NCBI RefSeq assembly: GCF_026870175.2
Contig: NZ_CP113977.2
Location: 1,240,001-1,304,000 of the forward strand
Direction: 5' to 3'
Length of the DNA stretch: 64,000 bases
Origin: Flavobacterium aestivum
GTDB taxonomy: Bacteria > Bacteroidota > Bacteroidia > Flavobacteriales > Flavobacteriaceae
Within the stretch, counting starts at the first letter, position 1; each line of letters opens with the position of its first letter. Both the position numbers and the translations under genes were made by a program. This document shows, piece after piece, positions 7,746 to 16,630 of this stretch. The notes beneath the pieces are model-generated. The model was not told the origin of the DNA and did no database searches. It saw only the letters and a list, made by a program, of their open reading frames with translations.

Positions 7746-8426
7746 CTAAACACTACCTTTTGTAAACCAATAATACATAAAATAATAGGGTGCTATTTCA
7801 AGTGCGCAAAGATATAAAATAAAATAAAACAACTTGCCGAAAATTTCATTTCTATAGTTTTTTATTGAAACTAAATACAGTAACACATTCAATCCTAGAA
7901 TTATATAAAAAACAAGCAGCGGAATATTTTTTAAAATTGAATCATAATAAAATAAAAGAATGTCAACTGGAAGCAGAAGTAATCCGATATATGTTCGATA
8001 GGTGACTTTTTGTAAATTAAACTGCTCGATAAGTTCTTCAATGTTAAAAGCAGTGGCGATAATTTTTTCTATCAAAAATTTAGATAGAATGAAATAGATT
8101 ACAAAAGTGAATATTTGAATGAATTGAACCCAGTCGGTCTTTGAGGTAAATCCAAAATAGCTCAGTAATAATTGGATGAAAAAAGAAAACGAGATTATCT
8201 GAATAAAAAACAAGGATATAGAGAACATGTCCATCAGGTGGCTGCTGTCTCTGTATATACGGATGTATTTGTTGGAATAAATTAATTTAAAAAAATCTTC
8301 AAAGCGATTTTCATAAACCGATTTAGTTAATGCAATAATGCCAAAAGCCATAATAAAGACTAGTGTTGCCCAGTCTTTATTTTCAACTATTCTAGGATGA
8401 AGTATATGTTCAGTCATAATCGACAC
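7746..8426 (-). CDS. DUF4271 membrane protein
   Basis: A 226-residue polytopic protein with about six hydrophobic segments and a short N-terminal cytosolic region (ILHPRIVENKDW) that is characteristic of DUF4271. Family members are found next to hemD across Flavobacteria, as here (12-bp gap, same operon), but the function is unknown; a role linked to tetrapyrrole metabolism or membrane integrity is guesswork. It is the promoter-proximal gene, divergent from the glycosyltransferase at 8519. Confidence 0.85.
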   Translation of the reverse strand: MSIMTEHILHPRIVENKDWATLVFIMAFGIIALTKSVYENRFEDFFKLIYSNKYIRIYRDSSHLMDMFSISLFFIQIISFSFFIQLLLSYFGFTSKTDWVQFIQIFTFVIYFILSKFLIEKIIATAFNIEELIEQFNLQKVTYRTYIGLLLLPVDILLFYYDSILKNIPLLVFYIILGLNVLLYLVSIKNYRNEIFGKLFYFILYLCALEIAPYYFMYYWFTKGSV

Positions 8427-8491
8427 AAAATTACTAATTTTTATAACATTATTTATTATAATTTTTTAATTATCAAATGGCATAAAATGGT

Positions 8492-8499
8492 TACTTTTG
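8492..8499 (+). promoter_or_regulatory. -7 promoter element of the GT2/pyrC operon
   Basis: TACTTTTG matches the Bacteroidetes -7 consensus TAnnTTTG and ends 19 bp before the ATG at 8519. No convincing -33 TTG was seen at the usual spacing. Confidence 0.5.
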
Positions 8500-8518
8500 C
8501 ACCGAAATTACTCGAAAC

Positions 8519-9244
8519 ATGAACAATTGTATTGTTATAATTCCTACATATAACGAAATTGAAAACATCGAAAGCATTGTTAGGGCGGTGCTATCGCAGC
8601 ACAAACCTTTTCATGTCTTAATCATTGATGATAATTCACCGGATCATACCGCAGACAAAGTGGTTATGCTTCAGGATGAATTTAAGGGGAGACTTTTTTT
8701 AGAAAAAAGAGAAAAGAAATCAGGACTTGGAACGGCTTATGTTCATGGTTTTAAATGGGCATTGGCAAATAACTATGATTTTGTTTTTGAAATGGATGCC
8801 GATTTTTCCCATAATCCAAATGATTTGGGAAAGCTATATGATGCTTGCCATCTTGGTGATGCTGATTTGGCTATCGGATCACGTTATGTAACAGGAGTTA
8901 ATGTTGTCAATTGGCCTTTAAGTAGGGTTTTGATGTCCTATTTTGCATCAGTATACGTTCGATTTATAACCGGTATGAAAATACATGATGCTACTGCTGG
9001 TTTTGTTTGTTATAAAAAGAAGGTGTTAGAGGAAATTAATTTAGATAAAATTAAATTTGTGGGCTATGCTTTTCAGATTGAAATGAAATATAGAACATAT
9101 TGTAAAAATTTTGCCATTTCTGAAGTGCCTATTATTTTTACAGATAGAACAAAAGGACAGTCTAAGATGAGTAATTCAATAATAATTGAAGCTGTGTTTG
9201 GAGTAATATCTTTACGTTTGAAAAAATTATTTAATAGTTTGTAA
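8519..9244 (+). CDS. Polyprenol monophosphomannose synthase (GT2)
   Basis: Family 2 glycosyltransferase that moves a sugar (mannose in characterised homologues) from a nucleotide donor to a polyprenyl phosphate on the inner face of the cytoplasmic membrane. At 241 residues it has the DPM1-like layout: an IIPTYNEIENI N-terminus, LIIDDNSPD, the metal-binding DADFSHNP, AIGSRYV, and no C-terminal membrane segments. It is the first gene of an operon with dihydroorotase (12-bp gap) and a DUF4296 lipoprotein, an arrangement common in Flavobacteria although the three functions are unrelated. Confidence 0.92.
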   Translation: MNNCIVIIPTYNEIENIESIVRAVLSQHKPFHVLIIDDNSPDHTADKVVMLQDEFKGRLFLEKREKKSGLGTAYVHGFKWALANNYDFVFEMDADFSHNPNDLGKLYDACHLGDADLAIGSRYVTGVNVVNWPLSRVLMSYFASVYVRFITGMKIHDATAGFVCYKKKVLEEINLDKIKFVGYAFQIEMKYRTYCKNFAISEVPIIFTDRTKGQSKMSNSIIIEAVFGVISLRLKKLFNSL

Positions 9245-9256
9245 AAAAGGAATGCT

Positions 9257-10597
9257 ATGAATAGATATTTAATTAAAAATGCTAAAATAGTAAATGAAGG
9301 AGTTATTTTTGAAGGGGATGTACTTATAGAAAACGATCTGATAGTTGAAATTTCAGAGAGTATTAGTGCAAAGTCTTCAGATTGTATGATTATTGATGCC
9401 GAAGGCAGTTATTTGATGCCTGGAGCAATAGATGATCAAGTACATTTTAGAGAACCGGGACTTACTCATAAGGGAGATATAGAATCAGAATCTCGTGCTG
9501 CAGTTGCAGGAGGGATCACTTCGTATATCGAGCAGCCTAATACGGTTCCTAATGCAGTTACTCAAGAAATCTTAGAAGAAAAATATCAAATTGCTTCTCA
9601 AAAGTCTTTTGCCAATTATTCTTTTATGATGGGGGCAACCAATGATAATCTAGAGGAAGTGTTAAAAACAAATCCGAAGAATGTCGCTGGAATAAAAATA
9701 TTTTTGGGATCCTCTACAGGTAATATGTTGGTGGATAATGAGGCAGTTTTAGAAAAAATATTTTCATGTACTTCTATGCTTATAGCGGTTCATTGCGAAG
9801 ATGAAACCACGATTAAGAATAATTTAGAAGAATACAAAGAAGAGTACGGAGAGGATATACCTGTAACGGCTCATCATCTTATCCGTAGTGAGGAAGCTTG
9901 TTATATTTCTTCATCTAAGGCAGTTGCTTTGGCAAAAAAGACTGGTGCAAGACTGCATATTTTTCATTTGTCAACGGCAAAAGAGATGGAGTTGTTTACC
10001 AATAAAATTCCACTAGAGGAGAAAAAAATTACTGCCGAAGTTTGTGTGCATCATTTGTGGTTTACAAACGAAGATTATAAAACCAAAGGGAATTTCATAA
10101 AATGGAACCCAGCAGTAAAAACGGATAATGACCGAAAAGTTTTATGGGAAGCTCTTAATGACGGTCGCATTGATGTAGTTGCTACCGATCACGCACCGCA
10201 TACATTAGAAGAGAAAAAACAAACTTATCTTAAAGCGCCTTCTGGAGGACCTTTAGTACAACATGCGGTTGTTGCAATGTTTGAAGCACATCATCAAGGA
10301 AAGATAAGTGTAGAGAAAATTGTGGAAAAGATGTGTCACAATCCTGCTAAAATCTTCAAAATTGAGAAAAGAGGTTTTATTAAAGAAGGATATTATGCGG
10401 ATTTGGTAATTATCAATCCAGGATTGCCTTGGAGTGTTAAGAAAGAAAACATACTATCAAAATGCGGATGGTCACCTTTTGAAGGGTATACTTTTAAATC
10501 TAGAATTACACACACCTTTGTAAATGGACAATTGGTTTATTCTGGCTTTAAAGTAAAAGACATTCGTGCCGGTAAAAGAATGTTGTTTGATAGATAA
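9257..10597 (+). CDS. pyrC: Dihydroorotase
   Basis: Zinc amidohydrolase that interconverts N-carbamoyl-aspartate and dihydroorotate in pyrimidine synthesis. It is 446 residues, the long type. Metal-site regions are visible: DDQVHFREPG near residue 59, IKIFLGSSTG with the lysine expected to be carbamylated, AVHCEDE, IFHLSTAKE, and VATDHAPH with the catalytic Asp. Notably, the first metal motif reads Q-V-H where the superfamily usually has H-x-H; I recall this variant in other Bacteroidetes dihydroorotases, so it is probably a subfamily trait rather than a defect. Middle gene of a three-gene operon. Confidence 0.94.
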   Translation: MNRYLIKNAKIVNEGVIFEGDVLIENDLIVEISESISAKSSDCMIIDAEGSYLMPGAIDDQVHFREPGLTHKGDIESESRAAVAGGITSYIEQPNTVPNAVTQEILEEKYQIASQKSFANYSFMMGATNDNLEEVLKTNPKNVAGIKIFLGSSTGNMLVDNEAVLEKIFSCTSMLIAVHCEDETTIKNNLEEYKEEYGEDIPVTAHHLIRSEEACYISSSKAVALAKKTGARLHIFHLSTAKEMELFTNKIPLEEKKITAEVCVHHLWFTNEDYKTKGNFIKWNPAVKTDNDRKVLWEALNDGRIDVVATDHAPHTLEEKKQTYLKAPSGGPLVQHAVVAMFEAHHQGKISVEKIVEKMCHNPAKIFKIEKRGFIKEGYYADLVIINPGLPWSVKKENILSKCGWSPFEGYTFKSRITHTFVNGQLVYSGFKVKDIRAGKRMLFDR

Positions 10598-10612
10598 CGA
10601 AACAATCACTAG

Positions 10613-11056
10613 ATGAAGAAAATAATATTCTTTTTTGGGCTGCTTGTCCTTTTTTCAAGTTGTAATAAGGATCTGGTTGAAAAGCCGAATAACCTTATTG
10701 ATAAAGGAACAATGATTGATATTATGTATGATATGTCACTTTTGAATGCATTGAAGTATCAAAATTCTAATACATTATACAGTAATAATATCAATCCAAA
10801 GACTTACGTTTATAAAAAGTATAAAATAGACAGTCTACAGTTTGTGAAGAGCAACGCTTATTATGCAGCTGATTATGGGGAATACAAAAAGATGTTTGAT
10901 GCTTTAAACGACCGATTGAAAAAGGAGAAAGCAAAGGCAGATTCCATGATTAAAAAAGAGCAAAAAAAGGCAGATGCACTTAGAAAAACAAAAGCGAAAA
11001 AAACGCAAGACTCTATAGCGAAAGCAAAAAAAGAGAAAGAATTAAAAGCTAAGTAA
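10613..11056 (+). CDS. DUF4296 lipoprotein
   Basis: A 147-residue lipoprotein: signal peptide ending in LFSSC (Cys17), then a DUF4296-type region (DKGTMIDIMYDMSLLNALKY, YKKYKIDSLQF), and a long Lys/Ala-rich, probably helical C-terminus from about residue 100. DUF4296 proteins occur only in Bacteroidetes, and their function is unknown. It lies 15 bp after pyrC in the same operon and converges with the epimerase gene 9 bp further on. Confidence 0.85.
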   Translation: MKKIIFFFGLLVLFSSCNKDLVEKPNNLIDKGTMIDIMYDMSLLNALKYQNSNTLYSNNINPKTYVYKKYKIDSLQFVKSNAYYAADYGEYKKMFDALNDRLKKEKAKADSMIKKEQKKADALRKTKAKKTQDSIAKAKKEKELKAK

Positions 11057-11065
11057 TAGGAATAA

Positions 11066-12055
11066 TTATAATTTTATAATCTTTTTTATATAATCATGAA
11101 CGTCTATGAATTCTATATTCAAGGCGTTTTTTATTTTTTCATTAGAAAATAAATCATTTGAATAAGAAGATCTGGCTGAAGCTCTGCTAAGTTGTCTCTT
11201 CTTGCCAAAAATATTCGATGCTATCCAGTCAAGTTTATATAATGTATTCATTATAAAAGGAGTTGCATAGTATTTGGGTCTTTTGACTTTTAGGGAATCA
11301 GCTATAGTGAATAACAGATTTTGAAAAGTAATGTTTTGGCTTATAAGTGTGAATCGTTCACCATGAATTTCGCTTTTCATTAAATGATACATTGTGCTGA
11401 CTATGTCAGAAACGGCAATAAAACCTGTAGATCCTTTGGTGTAAAAAGACAGTCCATTTTTTACTTTCGTAAAAAGCTCACCACTTCCTTGGTTCCAAAA
11501 CCCGGGACCAATGATTACTCCGGGATTTATAATGACAACTTCAAGTCCCTCTTGTAAACCTCGCCAAACTTCCATTTCGGCACCATATTTTGAAATTGCA
11601 TAATCGCTATGTGGTTTTTCGGGATTCCATTCGGTTTCTTCAGTGATAATAGATTCGTGTTCCGCCAAGTCGCCAAGAGCAGCTATAGAGCTTACATGGC
11701 AAAGTTTTTTGATATCGTTGGTCAAACAAAAATTAACAATGTTTGCAGTGCCTTCAATATTGGTTTTCCGAACAAGATCTTCATCTTTTGGGTCAAAAGA
11801 AATTAAGGCAGCACAGTGATACACTTGGTCGATTCCAACAAATGCACTTTCCAGAGAAGGAATGTCAAGAACATCAGCTTGGAGCCAATGAATCGAATCG
11901 TAGAGAGCTTCTTTCTTGTATAATGAAAAAAGAGATTTTGTTTTTTGAATGCTGTCTTGATTTCTATAGATAGCACGAACATTTTCACCTTTTTCTATTA
12001 GGTGAATTAAAAGATGTGCGCCCACTAAACCAGTTCCTCCTGTGACTAATACCAT
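11066..12055 (-). CDS. NAD-dependent epimerase/dehydratase family protein
   Basis: Extended short-chain dehydrogenase of 329 residues. The N-terminal NAD(P)-binding motif is VTGGTGLVGAH, and the active-site YxxxK is seen in DYAISKYGAE. It also has the substrate-side block VIINPGVIIGPG, typical of the dihydroflavonol-4-reductase-like/3-beta-hydroxysteroid dehydrogenase branch. The substrate cannot be told from sequence. It is transcribed alone, converging on the pyrC operon. About 288 bp upstream hold only AT-rich sequence and the terminator of the next gene. Confidence 0.88.
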   Translation of the reverse strand: MVLVTGGTGLVGAHLLIHLIEKGENVRAIYRNQDSIQKTKSLFSLYKKEALYDSIHWLQADVLDIPSLESAFVGIDQVYHCAALISFDPKDEDLVRKTNIEGTANIVNFCLTNDIKKLCHVSSIAALGDLAEHESIITEETEWNPEKPHSDYAISKYGAEMEVWRGLQEGLEVVIINPGVIIGPGFWNQGSGELFTKVKNGLSFYTKGSTGFIAVSDIVSTMYHLMKSEIHGERFTLISQNITFQNLLFTIADSLKVKRPKYYATPFIMNTLYKLDWIASNIFGKKRQLSRASARSSYSNDLFSNEKIKNALNIEFIDVHDYIKKIIKL

Positions 12056-12270
12056 ATTTACAAATGTATTATTTATAATTGAAAAAAGAGATTTCTTTGT
12101 GTTTGTATAATTTTTTTTGCAATAGCTTAAAAGTATTGATTTTGTTGTGAGTTAAATGGTTGATTTTTAGGTTTATTTGTTGGGATTTAAAGGAGGCTGT
12201 TCTTTTGTATTTGTGGTTTCTGTTATTTAAGTCAGATTTATGGTGTGTTTTCGATATAAGGATTTAATAA

Positions 12271-12297
12271 AAAAGCAGGAGATATTCCTGCTTTTTT
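12271..12297 (-). terminator. Terminator hairpin downstream of the beta-barrel protein gene
   Basis: A 10-bp stem (12271-12280 with 12286-12295), a 5-nt loop, and A/T runs on both sides, so it can work on either strand. It follows the minus-strand gene that ends at 12344. The rest of 12056-12343 shows nothing recognisable. Confidence 0.75.
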
Positions 12298-12343
12298 GAT
12301 TTTAATATAATGTGTATATCCTTAATAACTACTTGTTTGTTAG

Positions 12344-13582
12344 TTACAAAATTTTATAGCCTAAAATAATACTAAATGATTTATAATTAGCATCGGAATT
12401 TGGGTAGTCTGCCAACAGATCTTTGGCTGTATTCATTCTCATTTCTAGGCTAACGGTGTTTTTATAGTTGTATCCAAAGCCAAATGCAAAGTTGGGACCT
12501 GTTCTGCTGTGATAGTATTCGGTTTGATCGTAGCTTATAGTTGCCTTTCCATTTACATCAAAAACATATGCGAGATTTATAAAAAGCTTTGATGTTTTGT
12601 TTAAAAACATATAATGTCTTACTCCGACTGGTATTTCAACAGAGGAATACTCTATTTTAGCATGATATATTACGTCTTTTGTGTTTTGAAAAAAACTTTT
12701 TACTGAATAAGGTGATTCGTTCTCATATTTTTGATAAGTTGGATCAATAAATACACTCCACTTGTTTTTATTATAAGGTAGTATGTATTCTCCTTCAAAA
12801 CCTATTTTGAATATAGTTTTGTTATTTGCATCGACATTTAAATTATAATCATTGCGATCTGGTATGTTTAATGAAACAAAGTTTATACTAGGGGTTATTC
12901 TTAAAAAAAGTTCTCCTTTCGTAGTTTTTGTTTTTGTTTTTAAACCTGAAGGATTGGCGCACTTGTTGTACTCAATAAAGTAATTAGTTAATTCAGGCCT
13001 TTTATAAGTTAATTTTCTAATGTCATTAGGGGTAGTATTACCACATCTTACATTGTCAAACAATTGTTTTTGATAAGCATTGTTTTGAGTTATATTTTGA
13101 GTTCCTTCATTCTGTAACTCAGAAATATATCTTAAGTAAATGAGTTGCTCTAATTTTGAGTTCGGAGTTTGATAGAAGAATCTTTTTATTTCTTCACCAG
13201 TATATTCATATAGATTAGCAGCATCGCCCTCTACTAATATTTTTAGGAAAATAGTTTCTTCTGTCCAAGTTGGATTCTCGTTAGTGGTTAAATTTTTAAC
13301 TTCATCTGATGTACGATCTATTTGTACTTTAAATCGTTTGTAAGTACTCTCATTTTCTATTCCGAATTCTTGTACTGCTGAAATGGTTTCAACTTTAGAT
13401 TCAGAATCATTTAATTGTAATTTATATTTAAACTCTGTAGGAGTGTTTTTCCAATCTAAGTTTTTTATAAAACACTCTGTTCGGGTTCCATCGTTAGATA
13501 TAAAATATCCTTTTTCAAAGGATATTTGTGCATTGGAGAAAGCATAATAAAAGAATAAAATAATAAGTAATGATTTTTTCAT
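12344..13582 (-). CDS. Predicted outer-membrane beta-barrel protein
   Basis: A 412-residue exported protein with a signal peptide ending near FSNAQ. The first half (residues 20-210) is a soluble region with GYFISNDGTRTECFIKNLDW at its start. The second half has alternating aromatic/polar strands (for example FIDPTYQKYE, VEIPVGVRHYMF, NFAFGFGYNYKN) and ends in SIILGYKIL, like small outer-membrane barrels of Bacteroidetes. I recognise no specific family. It is monocistronic and divergent from tyrS. Confidence 0.75.
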   Translation of the reverse strand: MKKSLLIILFFYYAFSNAQISFEKGYFISNDGTRTECFIKNLDWKNTPTEFKYKLQLNDSESKVETISAVQEFGIENESTYKRFKVQIDRTSDEVKNLTTNENPTWTEETIFLKILVEGDAANLYEYTGEEIKRFFYQTPNSKLEQLIYLRYISELQNEGTQNITQNNAYQKQLFDNVRCGNTTPNDIRKLTYKRPELTNYFIEYNKCANPSGLKTKTKTTKGELFLRITPSINFVSLNIPDRNDYNLNVDANNKTIFKIGFEGEYILPYNKNKWSVFIDPTYQKYENESPYSVKSFFQNTKDVIYHAKIEYSSVEIPVGVRHYMFLNKTSKLFINLAYVFDVNGKATISYDQTEYYHSRTGPNFAFGFGYNYKNTVSLEMRMNTAKDLLADYPNSDANYKSFSIILGYKIL

Positions 13583-13734
13583 ATGTAAATAGTGAATTTT
13601 TCGCGAAAGTATTATTTATTTTATTAAATACTGTGTAATGGCAAGAAAATAATCAATTATTTAAGATTTGTTGTAAAATTGAAATTCTTTCAACTTACAG
13701 ACTTTATAGTATTATCATTGGTAAAGGAATTAAT

Positions 13735-13742
13735 TATATTTG
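13735..13742 (+). promoter_or_regulatory. -7 promoter element of tyrS
   Basis: TATATTTG fits TAnnTTTG exactly and ends 18 bp before the ATG at 13761. It overlaps the TTG at 13740, which argues against that codon being the start. Confidence 0.55.
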
Positions 13743-13760
13743 CACAAATTATTTAAAGAA

Positions 13761-15059
13761 ATGAAAAATATAATTTCCGAATTACAATGGCGTGGCTTAG
13801 TGCACGACATCATGCCAGGAACTGAAGAGCAACTTTTAAAAGAAATGACGACTACCTATATAGGATTTGATCCCACATCAGATTCATTGCATATCGGGAG
13901 TTTAGTGCCAATTATTTTGTTAGTTCACCTTAAGAATTTTGGGCATAAACCAATCGCTTTGGTTGGTGGTGCTACAGGAATGATTGGGGATCCTTCCGGG
14001 AAATCTGATGAGAGAAATTTATTGGATGAAGCTACTTTAAATTATAATGTTGAAGGTATAAAAGCGGTTTTGTCTCGTTTTTTAGATTTCAATGGCACTG
14101 CAGCAAATGCTCCGGTTTTAGTAAATAATTACGACTGGATGAAAGGGTTGTCATTTATTAATTTTGCTCGTGATGTCGGTAAACGTATTACGGTAAATTA
14201 TATGATGGCCAAAGACTCTGTGAAGAAAAGATTATCTGGTGAAGGAGAAGGAATGTCTTTTACTGAGTTTACTTACCAATTGATTCAAGGTTACGATTTT
14301 TATCATTTGCATAAAGAATACAATTGTTTGTTGCAAATGGGAGGTTCTGATCAATGGGGAAATATCACTACTGGAACCGAATTAGTACGCAGAATGAATG
14401 TGGGTGAGGATGCCAAAGCTTTTGCAATGACCTGTCCTTTGATTACGAAAGCAGATGGTTCTAAATTTGGAAAATCCGAAGGTGGAAATGTGTGGTTGAC
14501 GGCAGATAAAACTTCTGTATATAAATTTTACCAGTTTTGGTTGAATACTACTGATATTGATGCTGAGAAGTATATTAAAATCTTTACTTTCTTAGATAAA
14601 GAAACAATAGATGCTTTGATTGAAGAGCATAAAGTAGCTCCACATTTAAGAGTTTTACAGAGAAAATTAGCTGAAGAGTTAACGATTTTTGTGCACTCTA
14701 AAGAAGAATTAGAGAAAGCGATTAAAGCTTCTAATATTCTTTTTGGAAATGCTACTGCCGATGATTTAAAACAATTGGATGAAACCACTTTTCTAGAAGT
14801 TTTTGATGGAGTTCCTCAAGCTGAGATTTCTAAAGCTGATATAGAAAACGGAATTGATATTATTCATGTTCTGAATGAGAAAACAGGATTCTTTAAGTCG
14901 AATGGAGAGGCGAGAAGAGCTTTGACGGCTAATTCAATTTCTGTGAACAAAGAAAAAGTAAACGAAACATTTGTGCTTTCTGCAAAAGATCTGATTAACG
15001 ATCAGTTTGTTTTGTTGCAAAGCGGAAAGAAAAATTATTTTGTGATTAGAGTGATTTAG
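13761..15059 (+). CDS. tyrS: Tyrosyl-tRNA synthetase
   Basis: Class I synthetase that charges tRNA-Tyr. It is 432 residues from the ATG at 13761; an in-frame TTG at 13740 is rejected because it lies inside the -7 promoter element. Visible motifs: TYIGFDPTSDSLHIGSLVP (HIGH-type HIGS), the tyrosine-binding GGSDQWGNIT, the KFGKS version of KMSKS, and a C-terminal S4-like RNA-binding domain (GEARRALTANSISVN). Transcribed alone and convergent with the LuxE-like gene. Confidence 0.97.
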   Translation: MKNIISELQWRGLVHDIMPGTEEQLLKEMTTTYIGFDPTSDSLHIGSLVPIILLVHLKNFGHKPIALVGGATGMIGDPSGKSDERNLLDEATLNYNVEGIKAVLSRFLDFNGTAANAPVLVNNYDWMKGLSFINFARDVGKRITVNYMMAKDSVKKRLSGEGEGMSFTEFTYQLIQGYDFYHLHKEYNCLLQMGGSDQWGNITTGTELVRRMNVGEDAKAFAMTCPLITKADGSKFGKSEGGNVWLTADKTSVYKFYQFWLNTTDIDAEKYIKIFTFLDKETIDALIEEHKVAPHLRVLQRKLAEELTIFVHSKEELEKAIKASNILFGNATADDLKQLDETTFLEVFDGVPQAEISKADIENGIDIIHVLNEKTGFFKSNGEARRALTANSISVNKEKVNETFVLSAKDLINDQFVLLQSGKKNYFVIRVI

Positions 15060-15078
15060 TAACTATGAAAGTCTTTTT

Positions 15079-16059
15079 TTAGACTACCATCAAATTACAA
15101 CCTCGAATATCAGAATTATCAAAACGTCCCAATACTTCGAAAGTAGTATTGGGATTTTTTTTACCCAAATCCTGTGTAGCAATAAATGAGCAAGAGTTGA
15201 TGTTGGCTAGGTCAATTACGTTGATTCCGCCGGTTTTACCATCCTGTATATAAGTTAGAGCGTCTTCGGTATCGCGAATGTGAATTTGCATCCAAGAGGG
15301 GCATTCAAACACGCCCTCACCCAAGGAATAGGCTTGAGAAAGTAATTCGGTCATGCCATATTCAGAATGTATGGCTTTAACTCCAAAACCTTCGCATAAC
15401 TGTTTGTGTAATTCTTCCCGAATCATTTCTTTGCGTTTACCTTTCATACCACCAGTTTCCATAATGATGGTGTGCTGCAATTGGAATGTTCTTTTTTCGA
15501 TTAAATCCAATAAGGCATAGGTAACTCCAATCAAGATTACATTTTGTCCCGCTTGGTCTAAATCGATAAGCTTTTGGATTAATTCATCGTGATTGTTGAG
15601 GTAAAAACCACTATCACTGTTGTTGGTTAATTGTATTAAATCTTCAACCATATAGATTAAGGAAGAGCCTTCTCTTTCTAGATAGGAAGGAAGTAAAGCC
15701 AAAACAACGTAATCTTCAATGTTTCCGTAAAATTGCGAAAACCCTTTACGATAGCTTTCTTCATAGATTGAAACGTCGGTAACCAAATGTTTACTAGTTA
15801 TGGCTCCAGTTGTTCCGCTACTGGTAAAAGTAGTTTGAATCAGGTTCTGGTTTGAAACAACATTATGACTTTTGAAAAACTGAATGGGTAAAAAAGGAAT
15901 TTGATGTAGCGATTTTACCTTTTGTGGATTTGTTTTTAATAATTTACAAAATTCCTGGTAGACTAAATTGTTTTCATACTGAAAGCGGAACACTTTTAGT
16001 GCTATTTTTTCAAATTGTTTTTGGCTGGAAATGGTAAATATGTCGTTGGCTGTAATCAA
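15079..16059 (-). CDS. LuxE-like acyl transferase/acyl-protein synthetase
   Basis: A 326-residue protein of the LuxE/acyl-protein synthetase type, distantly related to ANL adenylating enzymes. Visible are the nucleotide-binding loop TFTSSGTTGA and the later HSEYGMTELLSQAYS block, which corresponds to the ANL motif containing Y-G-x-T-E. The C-terminus has a DLANINSCSFIATQDLG segment. In other Flavobacteria, members are annotated simply as acyl transferases; the acyl substrate is unknown. No luciferase or reductase genes are nearby, so a bioluminescence role is excluded. Monocistronic. Confidence 0.82.
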   Translation of the reverse strand: MITANDIFTISSQKQFEKIALKVFRFQYENNLVYQEFCKLLKTNPQKVKSLHQIPFLPIQFFKSHNVVSNQNLIQTTFTSSGTTGAITSKHLVTDVSIYEESYRKGFSQFYGNIEDYVVLALLPSYLEREGSSLIYMVEDLIQLTNNSDSGFYLNNHDELIQKLIDLDQAGQNVILIGVTYALLDLIEKRTFQLQHTIIMETGGMKGKRKEMIREELHKQLCEGFGVKAIHSEYGMTELLSQAYSLGEGVFECPSWMQIHIRDTEDALTYIQDGKTGGINVIDLANINSCSFIATQDLGKKNPNTTFEVLGRFDNSDIRGCNLMVV

Positions 16060-16138
16060 GTTTCTTTTTTTTACAAAGATATTATTATTTTGATGCTTTT
16101 GAGTATTAACTTAAAGCTTCTGGGAAGGGAACGGCAAA

Positions 16139-16170
16139 AAAAAAGTTCCAAAATATTTTGGAACTTTTTT
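16139..16170 (-). terminator. Terminator of the small T9SS protein gene
   Basis: A perfect 32-bp palindrome (16139-16154 with 16155-16170) with A and T runs at its ends. It lies 17 bp beyond the minus-strand gene that ends at 16188. Confidence 0.8.
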
Positions 16171-16187
16171 GATTTATTTGAGAGGAA

Positions 16188-16526
16188 TTACCTTACTATT
16201 AATTTTCTACTGCTAGTTGCATCTTCTTCGATGATTTTTATAATATAAACACCAGGAAGCAAGTTAGAAACATTGAGCTCTTTAGAGTCAATTTTAGTTT
16301 GTAATACTTTTTTTCCTAAAACGTCAAAAATAATGATTTCTTTTTCTAAGTCATTTTTTGAAGTAATGTATACTTTACCAGTAGTTACAGGGTTTGGGTA
16401 CAAGCTCAACCCTTCAATCGAAGCGTTTTCTTGTAGTCTTGGCTGTTGCTTATTATCTTGCGCTGTTGCACTAATAGTAAAGAAAAAAGCCAATAAAAGA
16501 GTAATATAAAAGTAGTTTTTGGTCAT
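16188..16526 (-). CDS. Small T9SS type A sorting-domain protein
   Basis: A 112-residue secreted protein that consists almost only of a signal peptide (hydrophobic, ending SATAQ) and a type IX secretion type A C-terminal sorting domain: SLYPNPVTTGKVYI, IIIFDVLGKKVLQT, LLPGVYIIKI and a final SSRKLIVR. The start is taken at the ATG at 16524-16526, because an upstream in-frame extension to 16592 would place 22 residues in front of the signal peptide and run into the terminator of the next gene. There is almost no cargo between signal and sorting domain (about 30 residues), which is unusual. It lies at the edge of the phosphate island, but no Pho-box array was seen in front of it. Confidence 0.85.
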   Translation of the reverse strand: MTKNYFYITLLLAFFFTISATAQDNKQQPRLQENASIEGLSLYPNPVTTGKVYITSKNDLEKEIIIFDVLGKKVLQTKIDSKELNVSNLLPGVYIIKIIEEDATSSRKLIVR

Positions 16527-16578
16527 TAGCTTCGAAATTTGACAGTAAATATAAGGAAAAAAATATAATAAAAATAAA

Positions 16579-16609
16579 AAAATACCTCTCATTTTTTGAG
16601 AGGTATTTT
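16579..16609 (-). terminator. Terminator of the beta-helix lipoprotein gene
   Basis: A 12-bp perfect stem (16579-16590 with 16598-16609) and a 7-nt loop, with a T-rich run on the minus strand. It begins 22 bp beyond the stop codon at 16631. Confidence 0.85.
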
Positions 16610-16630
16610 TAGTATTGAAAATTGTAATTA

